Shown here in pieces: positions 50,269 through 59,100 of a stretch of DNA of 64,000 bases. The position numbers were made by a program, and so were the translations under genes. Source of the DNA: JBEKHT01 sp049511715 (lineage in GTDB: Bacteria > Chloroflexota > Anaerolineae > Anaerolineales > RBG-16-64-43). Positions within the stretch are counted from its first letter, which is position 1. Each line of letters begins with the position of its first letter. Below the pieces are notes generated by a model. That model did no database searches. It saw only the letters and a list, made by a program, of their open reading frames with translations, and was not told the origin of the DNA. The stretch lies in assembly GCA_049511715.1 (NCBI GenBank), contig JBEKXU010000007.1, forward strand, positions 62,001-126,000, read 5' to 3'.

Positions 50269-51216
50269 TCAGTCGGGTTGGGGGGATGCCGAAGACGACT
50301 CGCGCAGGCGGGCGCGGGCGGTTGCGACATCCCTCTGGATCTGACCCAGCAGTTCCTTCGGACCGGAGAACTTCTGTTCGTCCCGAATGCGAGCCATGAA
50401 GTCGAGGCGCAACTCCTTGCCGTACAGATCGGACTGGAAGTCGAGCAGGTGGGCTTCAATGGTCAGGTTGGCGTTCTCTTCAAAGGTGGGGCGGATTCCA
50501 ATATTGGTTACGCCGGGGTGCCGCTGGCCCTGCACCCACACCCACGTTGCGTATACCCCGCGGGCTGGAATGGCCCGCTCTTCCGGCGCGTCCAAATTGG
50601 CGGTCGGGATTCCCAGGCCGACCCCGCGATGGGCTCCTTCTGTGACCTGCCCTGTCAGACGGTAAGGTCGTCCCAGGCAAGCCGCCGCCGAAATCACGTC
50701 TCCCTGCGAGAGGTAGCGGCGGATGCGGGTCGAAGAGATCACCTCCGCGCCGTATTCCAGCGGCGCAACCGTATGCACCTGAAACCCCGCCTGAACGCCG
50801 TATTCTTTCAGAAACTGGAGGTTCCCCTCCCGGTTGTGGCCGAGGGCAAAGTCCGGCCCCGCCCAAAGGGAGCGCAACCCGAGGTGCCGCACGAGACGAT
50901 CGAGGAATTCTGCGGCCCGAACTCTCGAGAGCTCCAGGGTGAATGGCTGGAGGATGACACTATCGACACCCAGCGCACCAAGCCACTGGGCCCTTTCCTC
51001 AGGTGCGCTCAGGTAGCTCGGCTTGGAGCGCCTCCCCAGCACGACTGATGGATGCGGGTGGAAGGTAAGAACGACCGCCGGTTCTCGGTTTGCGTGGGCC
51101 TGATGTACCATGGCCTCCACCAGGCGTTGGTGGCCCCGATGAACGCCGTCAAATGAGCCAACCGCTAGATGGGCTCCGTGGAATTGCACTTCCTCAATGC
51201 GGTGGTAGACCGGCAT
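50269..51216 (-). CDS. ribF: Bifunctional riboflavin kinase / FMN adenylyltransferase
   Basis: 315 residues; makes FMN and then FAD. The N-terminal adenylyltransferase has AVGSFDGVHRGHQRLVEAMV (nucleotidyltransferase G.FDG.H.GH) and FHPHPSVVL, ISSTRIRRYLSQGDV. The C-terminal kinase has GRPYRLTGQVTEGAHRGVGL, GIPTANL, GVYATWV and the Glu in NLTIEAHLLDF. It lies between truB (6-base gap upstream) and the ThyX-like gene downstream; an FAD supplier beside a flavoenzyme gene may be more than chance. Confidence 0.95.
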   Translation of the reverse strand: MPVYHRIEEVQFHGAHLAVGSFDGVHRGHQRLVEAMVHQAHANREPAVVLTFHPHPSVVLGRRSKPSYLSAPEERAQWLGALGVDSVILQPFTLELSRVRAAEFLDRLVRHLGLRSLWAGPDFALGHNREGNLQFLKEYGVQAGFQVHTVAPLEYGAEVISSTRIRRYLSQGDVISAAACLGRPYRLTGQVTEGAHRGVGLGIPTANLDAPEERAIPARGVYATWVWVQGQRHPGVTNIGIRPTFEENANLTIEAHLLDFQSDLYGKELRLDFMARIRDEQKFSGPKELLGQIQRDVATARARLRESSSASPQPD

Positions 51217-51222
51217 CCTGCC

Positions 51223-52107
51223 TCAGAGATCGGTAAAGACTTTTCTGGGCTGCCAGGCTTGCGACCGGGGGTCCCCTTCCAGGATCGCAACCAGTTCCCC
51301 ACCTGGGCCGACTCCCATGGCCCGCCCCGAGGCCCCGGTCTTCCCCGGGACGGAGATGCCCCGGCGCACCGCGTCGACCTGTTCGCCGGAAAGGCCCACC
51401 TGGGGCCACCCTTCCAAAATTGTCGTGGCCGGAAGCGTCAGCTCCTGCCAGTCGCCCTGGGCAAATCGATTCTGCAGTTCGTTCAAATTGATAGCCTGCT
51501 CGACCGGAAAGGGGCCCAGCCTCAGCCTGCGTAGGGCGATGAGATGGGCGTAGGACTGGAGCCTGTCTCCGAGGTCCCGCGCCAGGGCTCGTAGGTATGT
51601 TCCCCGCGAACATTGCACCCGGATCGTTGCCTCCGGGCTGGACCATTGGCGCAGCTCGATCCGATAGATCTGGACCTTGCGCGGTTCGAGTTCCACCGGT
51701 TCCCCTTTCCGCGCCAGGTCGTAGGCCTTTCGCCCTTCCACCTTGACTGCCGAGTACGCGGGCGGCACCTGCAACGTCTCTCCCTGAAAAGTGGCCAGGG
51801 CCTCGCGCAGTTGCTCCTCGGAGAACCGGACGGGGCTGGTCGCCGTAATCTGTCCCGTGGCGTCCAGCGTTGTCGTGCTTTGGCCGAACCGGACGACTGC
51901 CTGGTATTCTTTGTCGGCTTCGAGCAAGTATTCCGCCAGGCGCGTGGCTCCTCCCAGGAGCACCACGAGCACCCCCGAAGCGGAAGGATCGAGAGTCCCC
52001 GTGTGGCCAGTCTTTCGAATGCCCGTCCCGCGACGAACGAGGCTGACCACATCATGCGAGGTCGGGCCAATGGGTTTATCAATAACCAGTACGGCCGGGC
52101 GTCCCAA
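51223..52107 (-). CDS. truB: tRNA pseudouridine-55 synthase
   Basis: 294 residues. Catalytic Asp in KTGHTGTLDPSASGVLVVLL; PPAYSAVKVEGRKAYDLARKG and CSRGTYLRALARDLG are standard TruB blocks. Isomerises U55 in the T-loop of tRNAs. Start TTG 52107 is supported by GGAGG at 6-7 bases and directly begins the family sequence (VLVIDKPIGPTSHDVV). It belongs to the conserved nusA-infB-rbfA-truB-ribF order. Confidence 0.95.
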   Translation of the reverse strand: MGRPAVLVIDKPIGPTSHDVVSLVRRGTGIRKTGHTGTLDPSASGVLVVLLGGATRLAEYLLEADKEYQAVVRFGQSTTTLDATGQITATSPVRFSEEQLREALATFQGETLQVPPAYSAVKVEGRKAYDLARKGEPVELEPRKVQIYRIELRQWSSPEATIRVQCSRGTYLRALARDLGDRLQSYAHLIALRRLRLGPFPVEQAINLNELQNRFAQGDWQELTLPATTILEGWPQVGLSGEQVDAVRRGISVPGKTGASGRAMGVGPGGELVAILEGDPRSQAWQPRKVFTDL

Positions 52108-52258
52108 TTTGATCCTCCAGGTCGCCAGGATGAACCCTCTCGACAGGACCTCTCCCCGGCCGGATTCCCTCGGCGGTGAGGGCTGGCGAACGGATTCTGC
52201 CTGTGTCAGTGGCGTTCTGGGGAAAGTGCCGACTTGGCCTGGGCCAGCGGCTCAACCA

Positions 52259-53221
52259 TCATAGTTTATCAGACAACCACTTGCGGGTCACCTCCACGAC
52301 CGTGCGGGCGACCTGCTCCAAGGGGCCTGAGACCGTGGCGCCCGCGGCGGCCGGGTGGCCTCCGCCTCCATAGCGTTTCGCTATCGGGGTAATGTCGATT
52401 CCGTTGTGAGCACGCCAGCTGACTTTCACCGTTCCCCCCTCCTGTTCGACGAAGATCATCGCCAGGTCGGTCCCATCTACGCTGCTCAGGATGTTGATCA
52501 AGTCGGCATCGTCACGCCCTGGGTACTCGGCCAGCCTCCGGTCGGCGAGGCTGAGCCAAGTCCAGACGATCCGGTCCTCCCGCTCAATCCGCGAAAGTCC
52601 GGACCCCCAATAGCGGGCAGCGGAGAAACTGCGCCGGTTCATGCTGGATTCGACGATTTCTGGAAGATTGGCTCCGGCCCGCATCAGCTTCAGGGCGATT
52701 TCCATGCTCTTGGGATTGACGTTGGCCGTGCGGAACCCCAGCGTATCTGTCACGAGTCCCGTCAGCAATCCGATCGAGGCATTGCGGTTCAGCTTGAGGC
52801 CGAGCGGGGCGACAAGGTCGAACAGGACTTCCGCCGTTGCCACGGCCTGCTCCTTAACCAGGTTGACCTCGGCAAAGCGGCTGTTGGTTGTGTGATGGTC
52901 GATATTCACGGTGGGAGCGGGGGGCAGGGGCGCCCCCAGCTCCCCGAGCCGGTCCGGGTCCGAACAATCGAGGTAGATCGTGAGGTCTGCTTCCGGCGGG
53001 ACTTGCGCACTTACTTCCTCGTATCCTGGCAGGAAATGGAAGGTCGCGGGGACCCCGTCCTTGCTTAGCAGGCTGAGAGTCTTCCCCGTGCTGCGCAGCA
53101 TCCAAGCCAGCCCGAGCAACGAGCCCAGCGCATCTCCGTCGGGCCTTTCGTGGGTAGCCAGCAGAATGTGCCGGGAGCGGCGGAGGAACTCGCGTGCCTT
53201 CTTGGCACTGAGCTCATCCAT
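52259..53221 (-). CDS. nrnA: DHH-family phosphoesterase (NrnA-like)
   Basis: 320 residues. DHH motifs: HERPDGDALGSLLGLAWML (I), IYLDCSDPDRL (II), NIDHHTTNSRF (III), and the DHHA1 domain ending with KRYGGGGHPAAAGATV. Relatives are nano-RNases and 3',5'-bisphosphate (pAp) phosphatases, degrading short RNAs to mononucleotides. It overlaps rbfA by 8 bases (its start lies in the rbfA end), the standard place of this gene in nusA-infB operons. About 150 bases then separate it from truB. Confidence 0.93.
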   Translation of the reverse strand: MDELSAKKAREFLRRSRHILLATHERPDGDALGSLLGLAWMLRSTGKTLSLLSKDGVPATFHFLPGYEEVSAQVPPEADLTIYLDCSDPDRLGELGAPLPPAPTVNIDHHTTNSRFAEVNLVKEQAVATAEVLFDLVAPLGLKLNRNASIGLLTGLVTDTLGFRTANVNPKSMEIALKLMRAGANLPEIVESSMNRRSFSAARYWGSGLSRIEREDRIVWTWLSLADRRLAEYPGRDDADLINILSSVDGTDLAMIFVEQEGGTVKVSWRAHNGIDITPIAKRYGGGGHPAAAGATVSGPLEQVARTVVEVTRKWLSDKL

Positions 53222-53606
53222 TCTTGCTGTTGTCCTTCACCCCGCCGGCTTGGTTCGAGTGGGGTCCGATAGCATCGAGGAGGGTCTGGAGATGCTCAGC
53301 GCGATCCGGCAGATCGTCCCAAATGAACCTCAATTGAGGAAAGGTCCGGATCGGGATCCGGACCGCAAGCTCATGGCGCAGGAATCCACGAGCTCCCTGA
53401 AGCGCTCTCATGACTTCGCCGCGGCGCGTGAGGTCCGCATCCAGGACGGAAACATAGATGCTCGCATGGGCAAACTCCCGATCCACGCGGACCTCGGTCA
53501 CCGATACCGAACTCAAGCGGGGGTCGCTGGTTTCCCGAAGAAGGAGCTCTGCCAGAACCTCCCGAATTCTTTCCGCGAGGCGCTGGGCCCGCGTCAGGCT
53601 GGGCAT
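53214..53606 (-). CDS. rbfA: Ribosome-binding factor A
   Basis: 130 residues; assists late maturation of the 30S subunit. RAQRLAERIREVLAELLLRE, DPRLSSVSVTEVRVDREFAH, ASIYVSVLDADL and the KH-like fold around LRHELAVRIPIRTFPQLRFI are typical RbfA. Start ATG 53606, five bases after the infB stop; the longer frame to 53666 is inside infB. A Gly/Asn/Lys tail (GGVKDNSKNG) ends the protein. Confidence 0.93.
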   Translation of the reverse strand: MPSLTRAQRLAERIREVLAELLLRETSDPRLSSVSVTEVRVDREFAHASIYVSVLDADLTRRGEVMRALQGARGFLRHELAVRIPIRTFPQLRFIWDDLPDRAEHLQTLLDAIGPHSNQAGGVKDNSKNG

Positions 53607-53610
53607 CGCC

Positions 53611-55392
53611 TCACACCGTCTCCTTGATGTGGAATTCCAGAATGTCGCCGACTTGGAAATCCTCAAAGCCCTTCAGGCCAACCCCGCATTCGAAACCCTG
53701 CCGAACCTCGCGGACATCATCCTTTTCATGCTTGAGGGAGGCCACCTCGCCTTCAAAGAGCTTGTTCGTTCCTCGCCATACGCGCACAAAGGCCGACCGG
53801 CGGAGCTCGCCCTCGCGAACCGAGCAGCCGGCGATCTTGCCGAGATGAGAGATGGCGAATACAGCCCGAACCTCGGCCCGGCCGATGGACACCTCCCGGA
53901 TTTCCGGACCCAGGAGGCCCTTGAGGGCTTTTTCGACGTCCTCCGTGAGGCGATAGATGACATCGTATCGGCGAATGGACACCCGCTCCGTCTCTGCTGC
54001 CCGTAAAGCGGCATGGTCTACGTTGACGTTGAAGCCGATCACGATCGCCTTGGAGGCGGAGGCCAACATCACATCATTCTCAGTGATGTTGCCCGTCTCC
54101 GCATAGAGAATGTTCACCTTCAGATCCGGAGTACCCAAGCCTTTCAGCGAGTTGATGATTGGCTCGAGGGACCCCTGGACATCGGCCTTGAGAATCAGGG
54201 TCAACTCATGCACTTCGCCGGCTTGGAACTTGGCAAAGACTTGTTCCAAGCTGATGGGCCTCTGGGTTTGCGCCTGCGTTCCCAGGGCCTCCGTTCTGCG
54301 GCTGGATACGATCGATCGAGCTTCCCGCTCGCTGGCCACAGTTCCGAACAGATCCCCCGCTTCGGGTAGGTCGCTCAACCCCAACACCGAAACCGGGGTC
54401 GAAGGGCCTGCCTGCTCGATGGGCTGCCCTCTGAAATCGAACATGGCCCGGATCCGGCCGGAGACCCGCCCGGCTACCAGAAGGTCGCCTACGTGGAGGG
54501 TGCCATTCTGAACCAGAAGGGTGGCCTCCGGACCTTTGGACTTGTCCAGTTGTGCCTCAATCACCGAGCCCACGACTCGCCCCTTCGGATTGGCTTGGAT
54601 CTTGGTGGACTCGGCGGTCAGGACGATGGCTTCCAGCAGGTCATCGATTCCCTGGTTCTTCTTGGCGGAAACCGGAACCACCATGGTTTCGCCGCCCCAT
54701 TCGTCGGGGGTCAGGCCCAGATCGGCAAGTTGCTGCTTGACGCGTTCCGGATTCGCATTTGGCTTGTCGATCTTATTTAGAGCTACGACGATAGGTACCC
54801 CCGCCGCCTTGGCGTGAGCATAGGCCTCCCGGGTTTGGGGCATTACCCCGTCGTCTGCGGCCACCACCAGGATGGCAATGTCCGTCACCTGCGCCCCGCG
54901 GGCCCGCATGGCGGTAAAGGCCGCATGCCCGGGTGTATCCAGAAAAGTGATCGGGCGCCCCTTGTGTACGATTTGATAAGCGCCAATGTGCTGAGTAATT
55001 CCGCCTGCCTCGCCTTCGGCGACGTGCGTCTTGCGGACAGCATCCAGGAGCGAGGTCTTGCCGTGGTCTACATGACCCAGAATGGTAACAACGGGTGGCC
55101 GGGAGGATAACTGGGCGGGATCTTCGTGCTCCACAGCCAGCCGCCAGGCGGGGGTTTGCTCCGGGCTGGGAGCCGTCTTTTCTTCTTTTTGCTCCAGATG
55201 GGCTTCGTAGCCCATTTCCTGAGTGATTACAGCGGCGGTATCAAAATCGATCTGCTGGTTGATGTTCGCCATCACCCCGTTGGCCATCAGCTGTTTGATA
55301 ACATCAATGGGGCTGACTTTGATCAGTTCGGCCAAGTGACGAACTGTCAGGGAGCTCGGCAGCTCCACCACCTTGTGTCCGTTCTCGCCCAT
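53611..55392 (-). CDS. infB: Translation initiation factor IF-2
   Basis: 593 residues, a short form with only one IF2_N-like module (SLTVRHLAELIKVSPIDVIK) before the G domain. G1 GHVDHGKTSLLD, switch GGITQHIGAY, G3 DTPGHAAF, G4 NKID, G5 SAKK; then domains II-IV with the C-terminal initiator-tRNA domain ending FQVGDILEFHIKE. GTP-dependent placement of fMet-tRNA on the 30S subunit. The missing long N-terminal region, present in E. coli, is normal in many Gram-positive and Chloroflexi forms. Located between ylxR and rbfA. Confidence 0.97.
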   Translation of the reverse strand: MGENGHKVVELPSSLTVRHLAELIKVSPIDVIKQLMANGVMANINQQIDFDTAAVITQEMGYEAHLEQKEEKTAPSPEQTPAWRLAVEHEDPAQLSSRPPVVTILGHVDHGKTSLLDAVRKTHVAEGEAGGITQHIGAYQIVHKGRPITFLDTPGHAAFTAMRARGAQVTDIAILVVAADDGVMPQTREAYAHAKAAGVPIVVALNKIDKPNANPERVKQQLADLGLTPDEWGGETMVVPVSAKKNQGIDDLLEAIVLTAESTKIQANPKGRVVGSVIEAQLDKSKGPEATLLVQNGTLHVGDLLVAGRVSGRIRAMFDFRGQPIEQAGPSTPVSVLGLSDLPEAGDLFGTVASEREARSIVSSRRTEALGTQAQTQRPISLEQVFAKFQAGEVHELTLILKADVQGSLEPIINSLKGLGTPDLKVNILYAETGNITENDVMLASASKAIVIGFNVNVDHAALRAAETERVSIRRYDVIYRLTEDVEKALKGLLGPEIREVSIGRAEVRAVFAISHLGKIAGCSVREGELRRSAFVRVWRGTNKLFEGEVASLKHEKDDVREVRQGFECGVGLKGFEDFQVGDILEFHIKETV

Positions 55393-55498
55393 TCCACACC
55401 TCCCACCTGGAACTCAGGTACCTGGCCGTCGACTTTGAGCGAGGCGGACAGAGGGCTGTCATGCCGTCGCTTGGATCATTTCGGCCTCGAGGGGCAGT

Positions 55499-55867
55499 TC
55501 ACGGGGAATGCCCCTCCTGCTTGCGGCATCCGCCCCGCCGGGCCATGCGTGCTGGAGCGGCGGGATTGGATTTGGAGACCGCTGGCCCGGGCAATCGCTC
55601 GATCCATGTCGCCAGCAGAACCCGGTCCGAGTCTGTCAGCTCGGTCCGCAACGCCTGCGCCAACGCGCCTTCTAGGGCTTGCTCCCAGCAAGCCCGCCGG
55701 TCGTGCAAGTAGGCCCCGCGGCCTTCGGCCTTGCCCGTCGGGTCGACGCGAAGGCCCTCCGGTGTGCGGACAATGCGGATTAGCTGGCGCTTGGCCAACA
55801 CCGCACGGCACCCCACACACGTCCGCTGCGGAGTAGGACGAACCCGCGGCTCGCCCTTTCTGCTCAT
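55499..55867 (-). CDS. ylxR: YlxR (DUF448) RNA-binding protein
   Basis: 122 residues. The N-terminal 80 match YlxR: PQRTCVGCRAVLAKRQLIRI, VDPTGKAEGRGAYLHD and the helix CWEQALEGALAQALR. The remaining 40 residues are a loose Pro/Ala/Arg tail (PAAPARMARRGGCRKQEGHS). YlxR is a small nucleic-acid-binding protein conserved between nusA and infB; in some bacteria it affects transcription of many genes and RNase P. Start ATG 55867, stop 55499, 22 bases downstream of nusA. Confidence 0.93.
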   Translation of the reverse strand: MSRKGEPRVRPTPQRTCVGCRAVLAKRQLIRIVRTPEGLRVDPTGKAEGRGAYLHDRRACWEQALEGALAQALRTELTDSDRVLLATWIERLPGPAVSKSNPAAPARMARRGGCRKQEGHSP

Positions 55868-55889
55868 CGCCCGTCGAATGGCAAGAACG

Positions 55890-57749
55890 CTAGGGTTCCT
55901 CGAGAATATCGGGCTCTTCCCATTCCCGCCCGCGATCGGCCTTGTGCTTCTTTCGGGCCACTGTCACGCCCAAAACCGGGTCGTATTCCACCAAAACGGC
56001 CTTCTTCTTCTTTGCTTTCTTTTTGGAGGTCCCTTCCGCGGCTTCCTCTTCCTCTTCCTCAACTTCGATCGCCGCCGCCACTGGAACCCCTTCGGGGGCA
56101 AGTTCGGGAATCTCCTTTTCGGGGGCGGTCTCCGCTGAGGCGGGAACCCCACTGACGAGTTCGACTTCGGCCGGCGCTTCCGGAGAAACCATCTTGGCGG
56201 CCTGCTCCTTTGCCTCGGCTTCGCGAGCCAGCGCTTCCGCCTGCTCCGCGCGCTTGGCGAGGATGGCCACTTGCACAGCTTCCTTCAACTCCTCCAGGGT
56301 CCGGGCCCCCATCTCCGGCAGAGCCAGGATAGGATCCGGGTCGAGGGTCAATTGTTCGAACAGCTGGCCCAAGGACTGATAACCTGCCTGGCCCAGACGT
56401 TGGGCCAACTCCTCAGGAATCCCTGCTTCGGCCAAGGGTGCCTGATACGCCAAGGGCGGAATGTTCTGGCGCACCTCGGCCAATCGCCTGGCTTGGGCCT
56501 TCCGGCGGCTGTCTCGAACTTGGGACAGGCTGGTTTCAATCGTCCGCACCAGCTGATCCATCGCCTGATAGTCTTCCGGGGGCAACGGACGTCCCTCGGC
56601 CTTCTTGCCCAATGCTTCTTGGACGCGCAGGATCAGAGCGGCCTCTCTTTCGGCCGTTTCCGCCATGGCGGGGTCGCTCGTTACTTTCTGAATCGCGTCA
56701 GCAGTGGCCTCAGGAACGCTCTTGATATCAATCCGCCAGCCGGTGAGCTTGGCCGCCAAGCGAGCGTTGACGCCTTCACGTCCAATGGCCAAGCTGAGCT
56801 GATCTTCGGAGACAACCACCAAGGCCGTCTTGCCGCGAGTCGGATCATCATCCAGATAGACTCCTGACACGCGGGCCGGGCTGAGGGCCTTGGCGATAAA
56901 CGCGGCCGGGTCGGGGTTCCATTCGATAACGTCGATCTTCTCGCCGTTAAGTTCCTTAACTATGGCCTGGATTCGGCCGCCGCGCATGCCCACGCAGGCG
57001 CCGACTGGGTCGAGATTAGGCTGAAGCGCAGCCACCGCGACCTTGGAACGCATCCCGGGTTCTCTGGAAATGCCCTTGATCTCAACTAGGCCCTGAAAAA
57101 TCTCCGGCACCTCCGCTTCGAGCAGCCTGCGCAGCATGTTGCGGTCGGCTCGCGAGAGCAGGATCTGCGGTCCCCGGGAGGTCTTGCTCACGTCCATCAA
57201 ATAGGCCCGTATTCGATCTCGCTGGCGATAGCGCTCGGTAGGCAACTGCTCCCGCTTGGGGAGAACAGCCTCCGCCCGGCCCAAGCTGACGGTGATCGCC
57301 TGGGCCCCAAGAGCCTGAATCGTGCCATGTACTATTTCGCCTTTGCGGGCGGACCATTCCTCATACTGCTTGTCCCGCTCCGCATCTCTCAATCGTTGGT
57401 GGACAATTTGCTTGGCCGTCTGGGTGGCGATGCGACCGAAGTCCTCAGGGGTGCTGTCCACCATGACCAGAGCTCCCAGCTCCGCGTTGGGGTCCACCGC
57501 ACGAGCGTTTTCCAGGGACACTTCCGTCCGCGCGTCCTGGACCTCGTCGACCACTTCCTTTTCTGCGAGGATTTGGATCGTGCCCTTGACCAAGTCGATG
57601 TTGGCAGCCACGGCCTGGGCACTGGATCCATTCACGGCCCTGCGATACGCATTGACCAGCGCAGTCTCCAGGACCTGGAGCACGACCTCCCGTGGCAATC
57701 CATAGTGCTCCAGCACCTCGTTGAAGGCCAGCAAGAACTCGCTTTTCAT
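55890..57749 (-). CDS. nusA: Transcription termination/antitermination factor NusA, long C-terminal tail
   Basis: 619 residues. N-terminal RNAP-binding domain, S1 (GEIVHGTIQALGAQAITVSL), then two KH domains (GVNARLAAKLTGWRIDIKSV; VGACVGMRGGRIQAIVKEL). A helix-hairpin-helix-like repeat (IPEELAQRLGQAGYQSLGQL, LALPEMGARTLEELKEAV) follows. The last ~120 residues are an acidic then lysine-rich low-complexity tail (EVEEEEEEAAEGTSKKKAKK) not found in short NusA proteins. NusA controls pausing, termination and rRNA antitermination. It heads the infB operon and has its own promoter and 5' hairpin. Confidence 0.96.
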   Translation of the reverse strand: MKSEFLLAFNEVLEHYGLPREVVLQVLETALVNAYRRAVNGSSAQAVAANIDLVKGTIQILAEKEVVDEVQDARTEVSLENARAVDPNAELGALVMVDSTPEDFGRIATQTAKQIVHQRLRDAERDKQYEEWSARKGEIVHGTIQALGAQAITVSLGRAEAVLPKREQLPTERYRQRDRIRAYLMDVSKTSRGPQILLSRADRNMLRRLLEAEVPEIFQGLVEIKGISREPGMRSKVAVAALQPNLDPVGACVGMRGGRIQAIVKELNGEKIDVIEWNPDPAAFIAKALSPARVSGVYLDDDPTRGKTALVVVSEDQLSLAIGREGVNARLAAKLTGWRIDIKSVPEATADAIQKVTSDPAMAETAEREAALILRVQEALGKKAEGRPLPPEDYQAMDQLVRTIETSLSQVRDSRRKAQARRLAEVRQNIPPLAYQAPLAEAGIPEELAQRLGQAGYQSLGQLFEQLTLDPDPILALPEMGARTLEELKEAVQVAILAKRAEQAEALAREAEAKEQAAKMVSPEAPAEVELVSGVPASAETAPEKEIPELAPEGVPVAAAIEVEEEEEEAAEGTSKKKAKKKKAVLVEYDPVLGVTVARKKHKADRGREWEEPDILEEP

Positions 57750-57797
57750 GCCCTTAGCTCTTTCTCCATTCGGGCGTGAGCTGCCCGTCTAATACGC

Positions 57798-57824
57798 AGA
57801 AAAGTGGGGGTCACCCACTTTTCT
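57798..57824 (-). promoter_or_regulatory. Perfect 11-bp hairpin in the nusA leader
   Basis: AGAAAAGTGGG (57798-57808) pairs with CCCACTTTTCT (57814-57824) around a 5-base loop. It lies between the nusA promoter and its start codon, so it would fold in the leader RNA. No T-run follows on the minus strand; a regulatory site or RNA-stability element is possible. Confidence 0.65.
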
Positions 57825-57860
57825 CAACAAACGCCGTCGCTCACTCACTACCTAAGGAAT

Positions 57861-57889
57861 ATTCTAGCATAATCGCTCATCTTATTCAA
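57861..57889 (-). promoter_or_regulatory. Promoter of nusA operon
   Basis: On the minus strand: TTGAAT (57889-57884), 17-base spacer, TAGAAT (57866-57861) with TG-C just before the -10. A strong sigma-70-like match about 110 bases before nusA. Confidence 0.8.
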
Positions 57890-57973
57890 GGCCACGGGTG
57901 GGTTCACGACAATAGGAGACAGATGGGCCTTGGGGGGGCCGCCCAGAGGCTGCAGGGCCTGAGAGGGGGGCGA

Positions 57974-58380
57974 TCAGCAAACTCCAAATCCGCGGACGGC
58001 CGCCGTCGACCGGGGGAATGAGTCCCGAGCGTTGCCGCTCCCGGTGAGGCCCCGGACTTCGGGCCCTTCCCCGCTCTCGATGAGGTTGACGTGTAGGGCA
58101 GAGGCGAAGTCGGTCCAGTCGCTTCGAGCCGGACCAGGCCCGGAAGAGATTTCGAGCTCCGAGCCGGAGCGGGGGAGCCCAAGTCCCGGCGGGGTCTCTG
58201 GGATGTTCGAGGGATAGCGGCTTGGATGGCGTACTTCTCGCGGCAGAGCCAAACCGCCCTTTCCAGACTTGCAGGTGGCTGCATCCGGTCCTTCGCAGCA
58301 AGGGGGAAATGAACCTGGCGCAAGGGGCAGTTCCGCATCCAGACCTGCATCGAGCGGGGTCGCCAGTAGGGGTGCGGCTT
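57974..58380 (-). pseudogene. Probable relic of rimP upstream of nusA
   Basis: No intact gene, but minus-strand segments look like ribosome maturation factor RimP in shifting frames. A piece near 58240-58290 reads PPASLERAVWLCREKYAI (compare the SLEDC..(V)SR region). A piece at 58055-58165 reads LEISSGPGPARSDWTDF then VNLIESGEGPEVRGLTGSG (compare LE[IV]SSPGLDRPL...DF...EG...(F)TG). rimP normally sits directly before nusA, exactly here. The similarity is by eye, so this is inference. A real promoter for nusA has arisen or remained between the relic and nusA. Confidence 0.4.
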
Positions 58381-58541
58381 GCTACAGCTCTTGAAGAACG
58401 CCGGCCACCTCCTAGGGCCTAGAGGGTGCCAAGCGGCACGGCCGCATCCCGGTGTGGCCAGCTTTGCAGGGCTCCCGTCGATCCGCCCCGGCAAACGACC
58501 GCTCCTGGCGGGCCTGGCCGAAAGCCTGCCTCCCCTGGATC

Positions 58542-58997
58542 TCACTTAGAGGGTGGCTGAGGCCGGCTCTCCTCACCCGGCTCAGTCTCAATTCGGAAAG
58601 AAGTCTGGATCTCCGCGGTCTTGTCCAGCATCTGGGCGACCGAGCAGTATTTGTTTCGGGACAGGGAAATGGCTTGGGCTACCCCGTGCTGGGTTAGTCC
58701 CGTTCCCCGTACCACGTACTCCAGGTGGATGGAAGTGTACACACGGGGGGGATTCGCGGCCCGCATCCCCTCTACGCGGATCTCCAGGCCGGAAACAGCC
58801 TGGCGCTTCTTGGCAAGGATGTCGACCACGTCCGTTCCACTGCAACCGGCCAGACTGGCCAGCAGGAGTTCGACAGGCGACAGGGCGGCCTCCTCATGGG
58901 CCGAACCGAAACGGACAGTTGCCCCCTCTGGATTCGCAGCCTCAAACCCGTGACCGCCCTTCCACCGGACCGTCAGGGCACGTTTCTCCGCCGCCAT
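58542..58997 (-). CDS. OsmC/Ohr-family protein
   Basis: 151 residues. The two redox cysteines of the family are present: C in ELLLASLAGCSGTDVVDIL and C in LSRNKYCSVAQMLDKTAEI. Family members reduce organic hydroperoxides; the YhfA-like subgroup, which this resembles by its short N-terminus and GLEIRVEG-type core, has a less certain role. Start ATG 58997 has AGGAGG; the frame runs to 59126 upstream without similarity. Divergent from scpA. Confidence 0.9.
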   Translation of the reverse strand: MAAEKRALTVRWKGGHGFEAANPEGATVRFGSAHEEAALSPVELLLASLAGCSGTDVVDILAKKRQAVSGLEIRVEGMRAANPPRVYTSIHLEYVVRGTGLTQHGVAQAISLSRNKYCSVAQMLDKTAEIQTSFRIETEPGEESRPQPPSK

Positions 58998-59057
58998 GGG
59001 AAACCTCCTGCGGCAATCATACCATTCCCGCAAGGCCAACCGGCCCCCGCTCGCAGG

Positions 59058-59063
59058 TATAAT
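59058..59063 (+). promoter_or_regulatory. -10 element of scpA-mutL
   Basis: Perfect TATAAT 37 bases before the scpA start codon. No clear -35. Confidence 0.55.
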
Positions 59064-59100
59064 CGGGAGGGTTGCGGAGCGGAGGTGGGGACAACTACCA

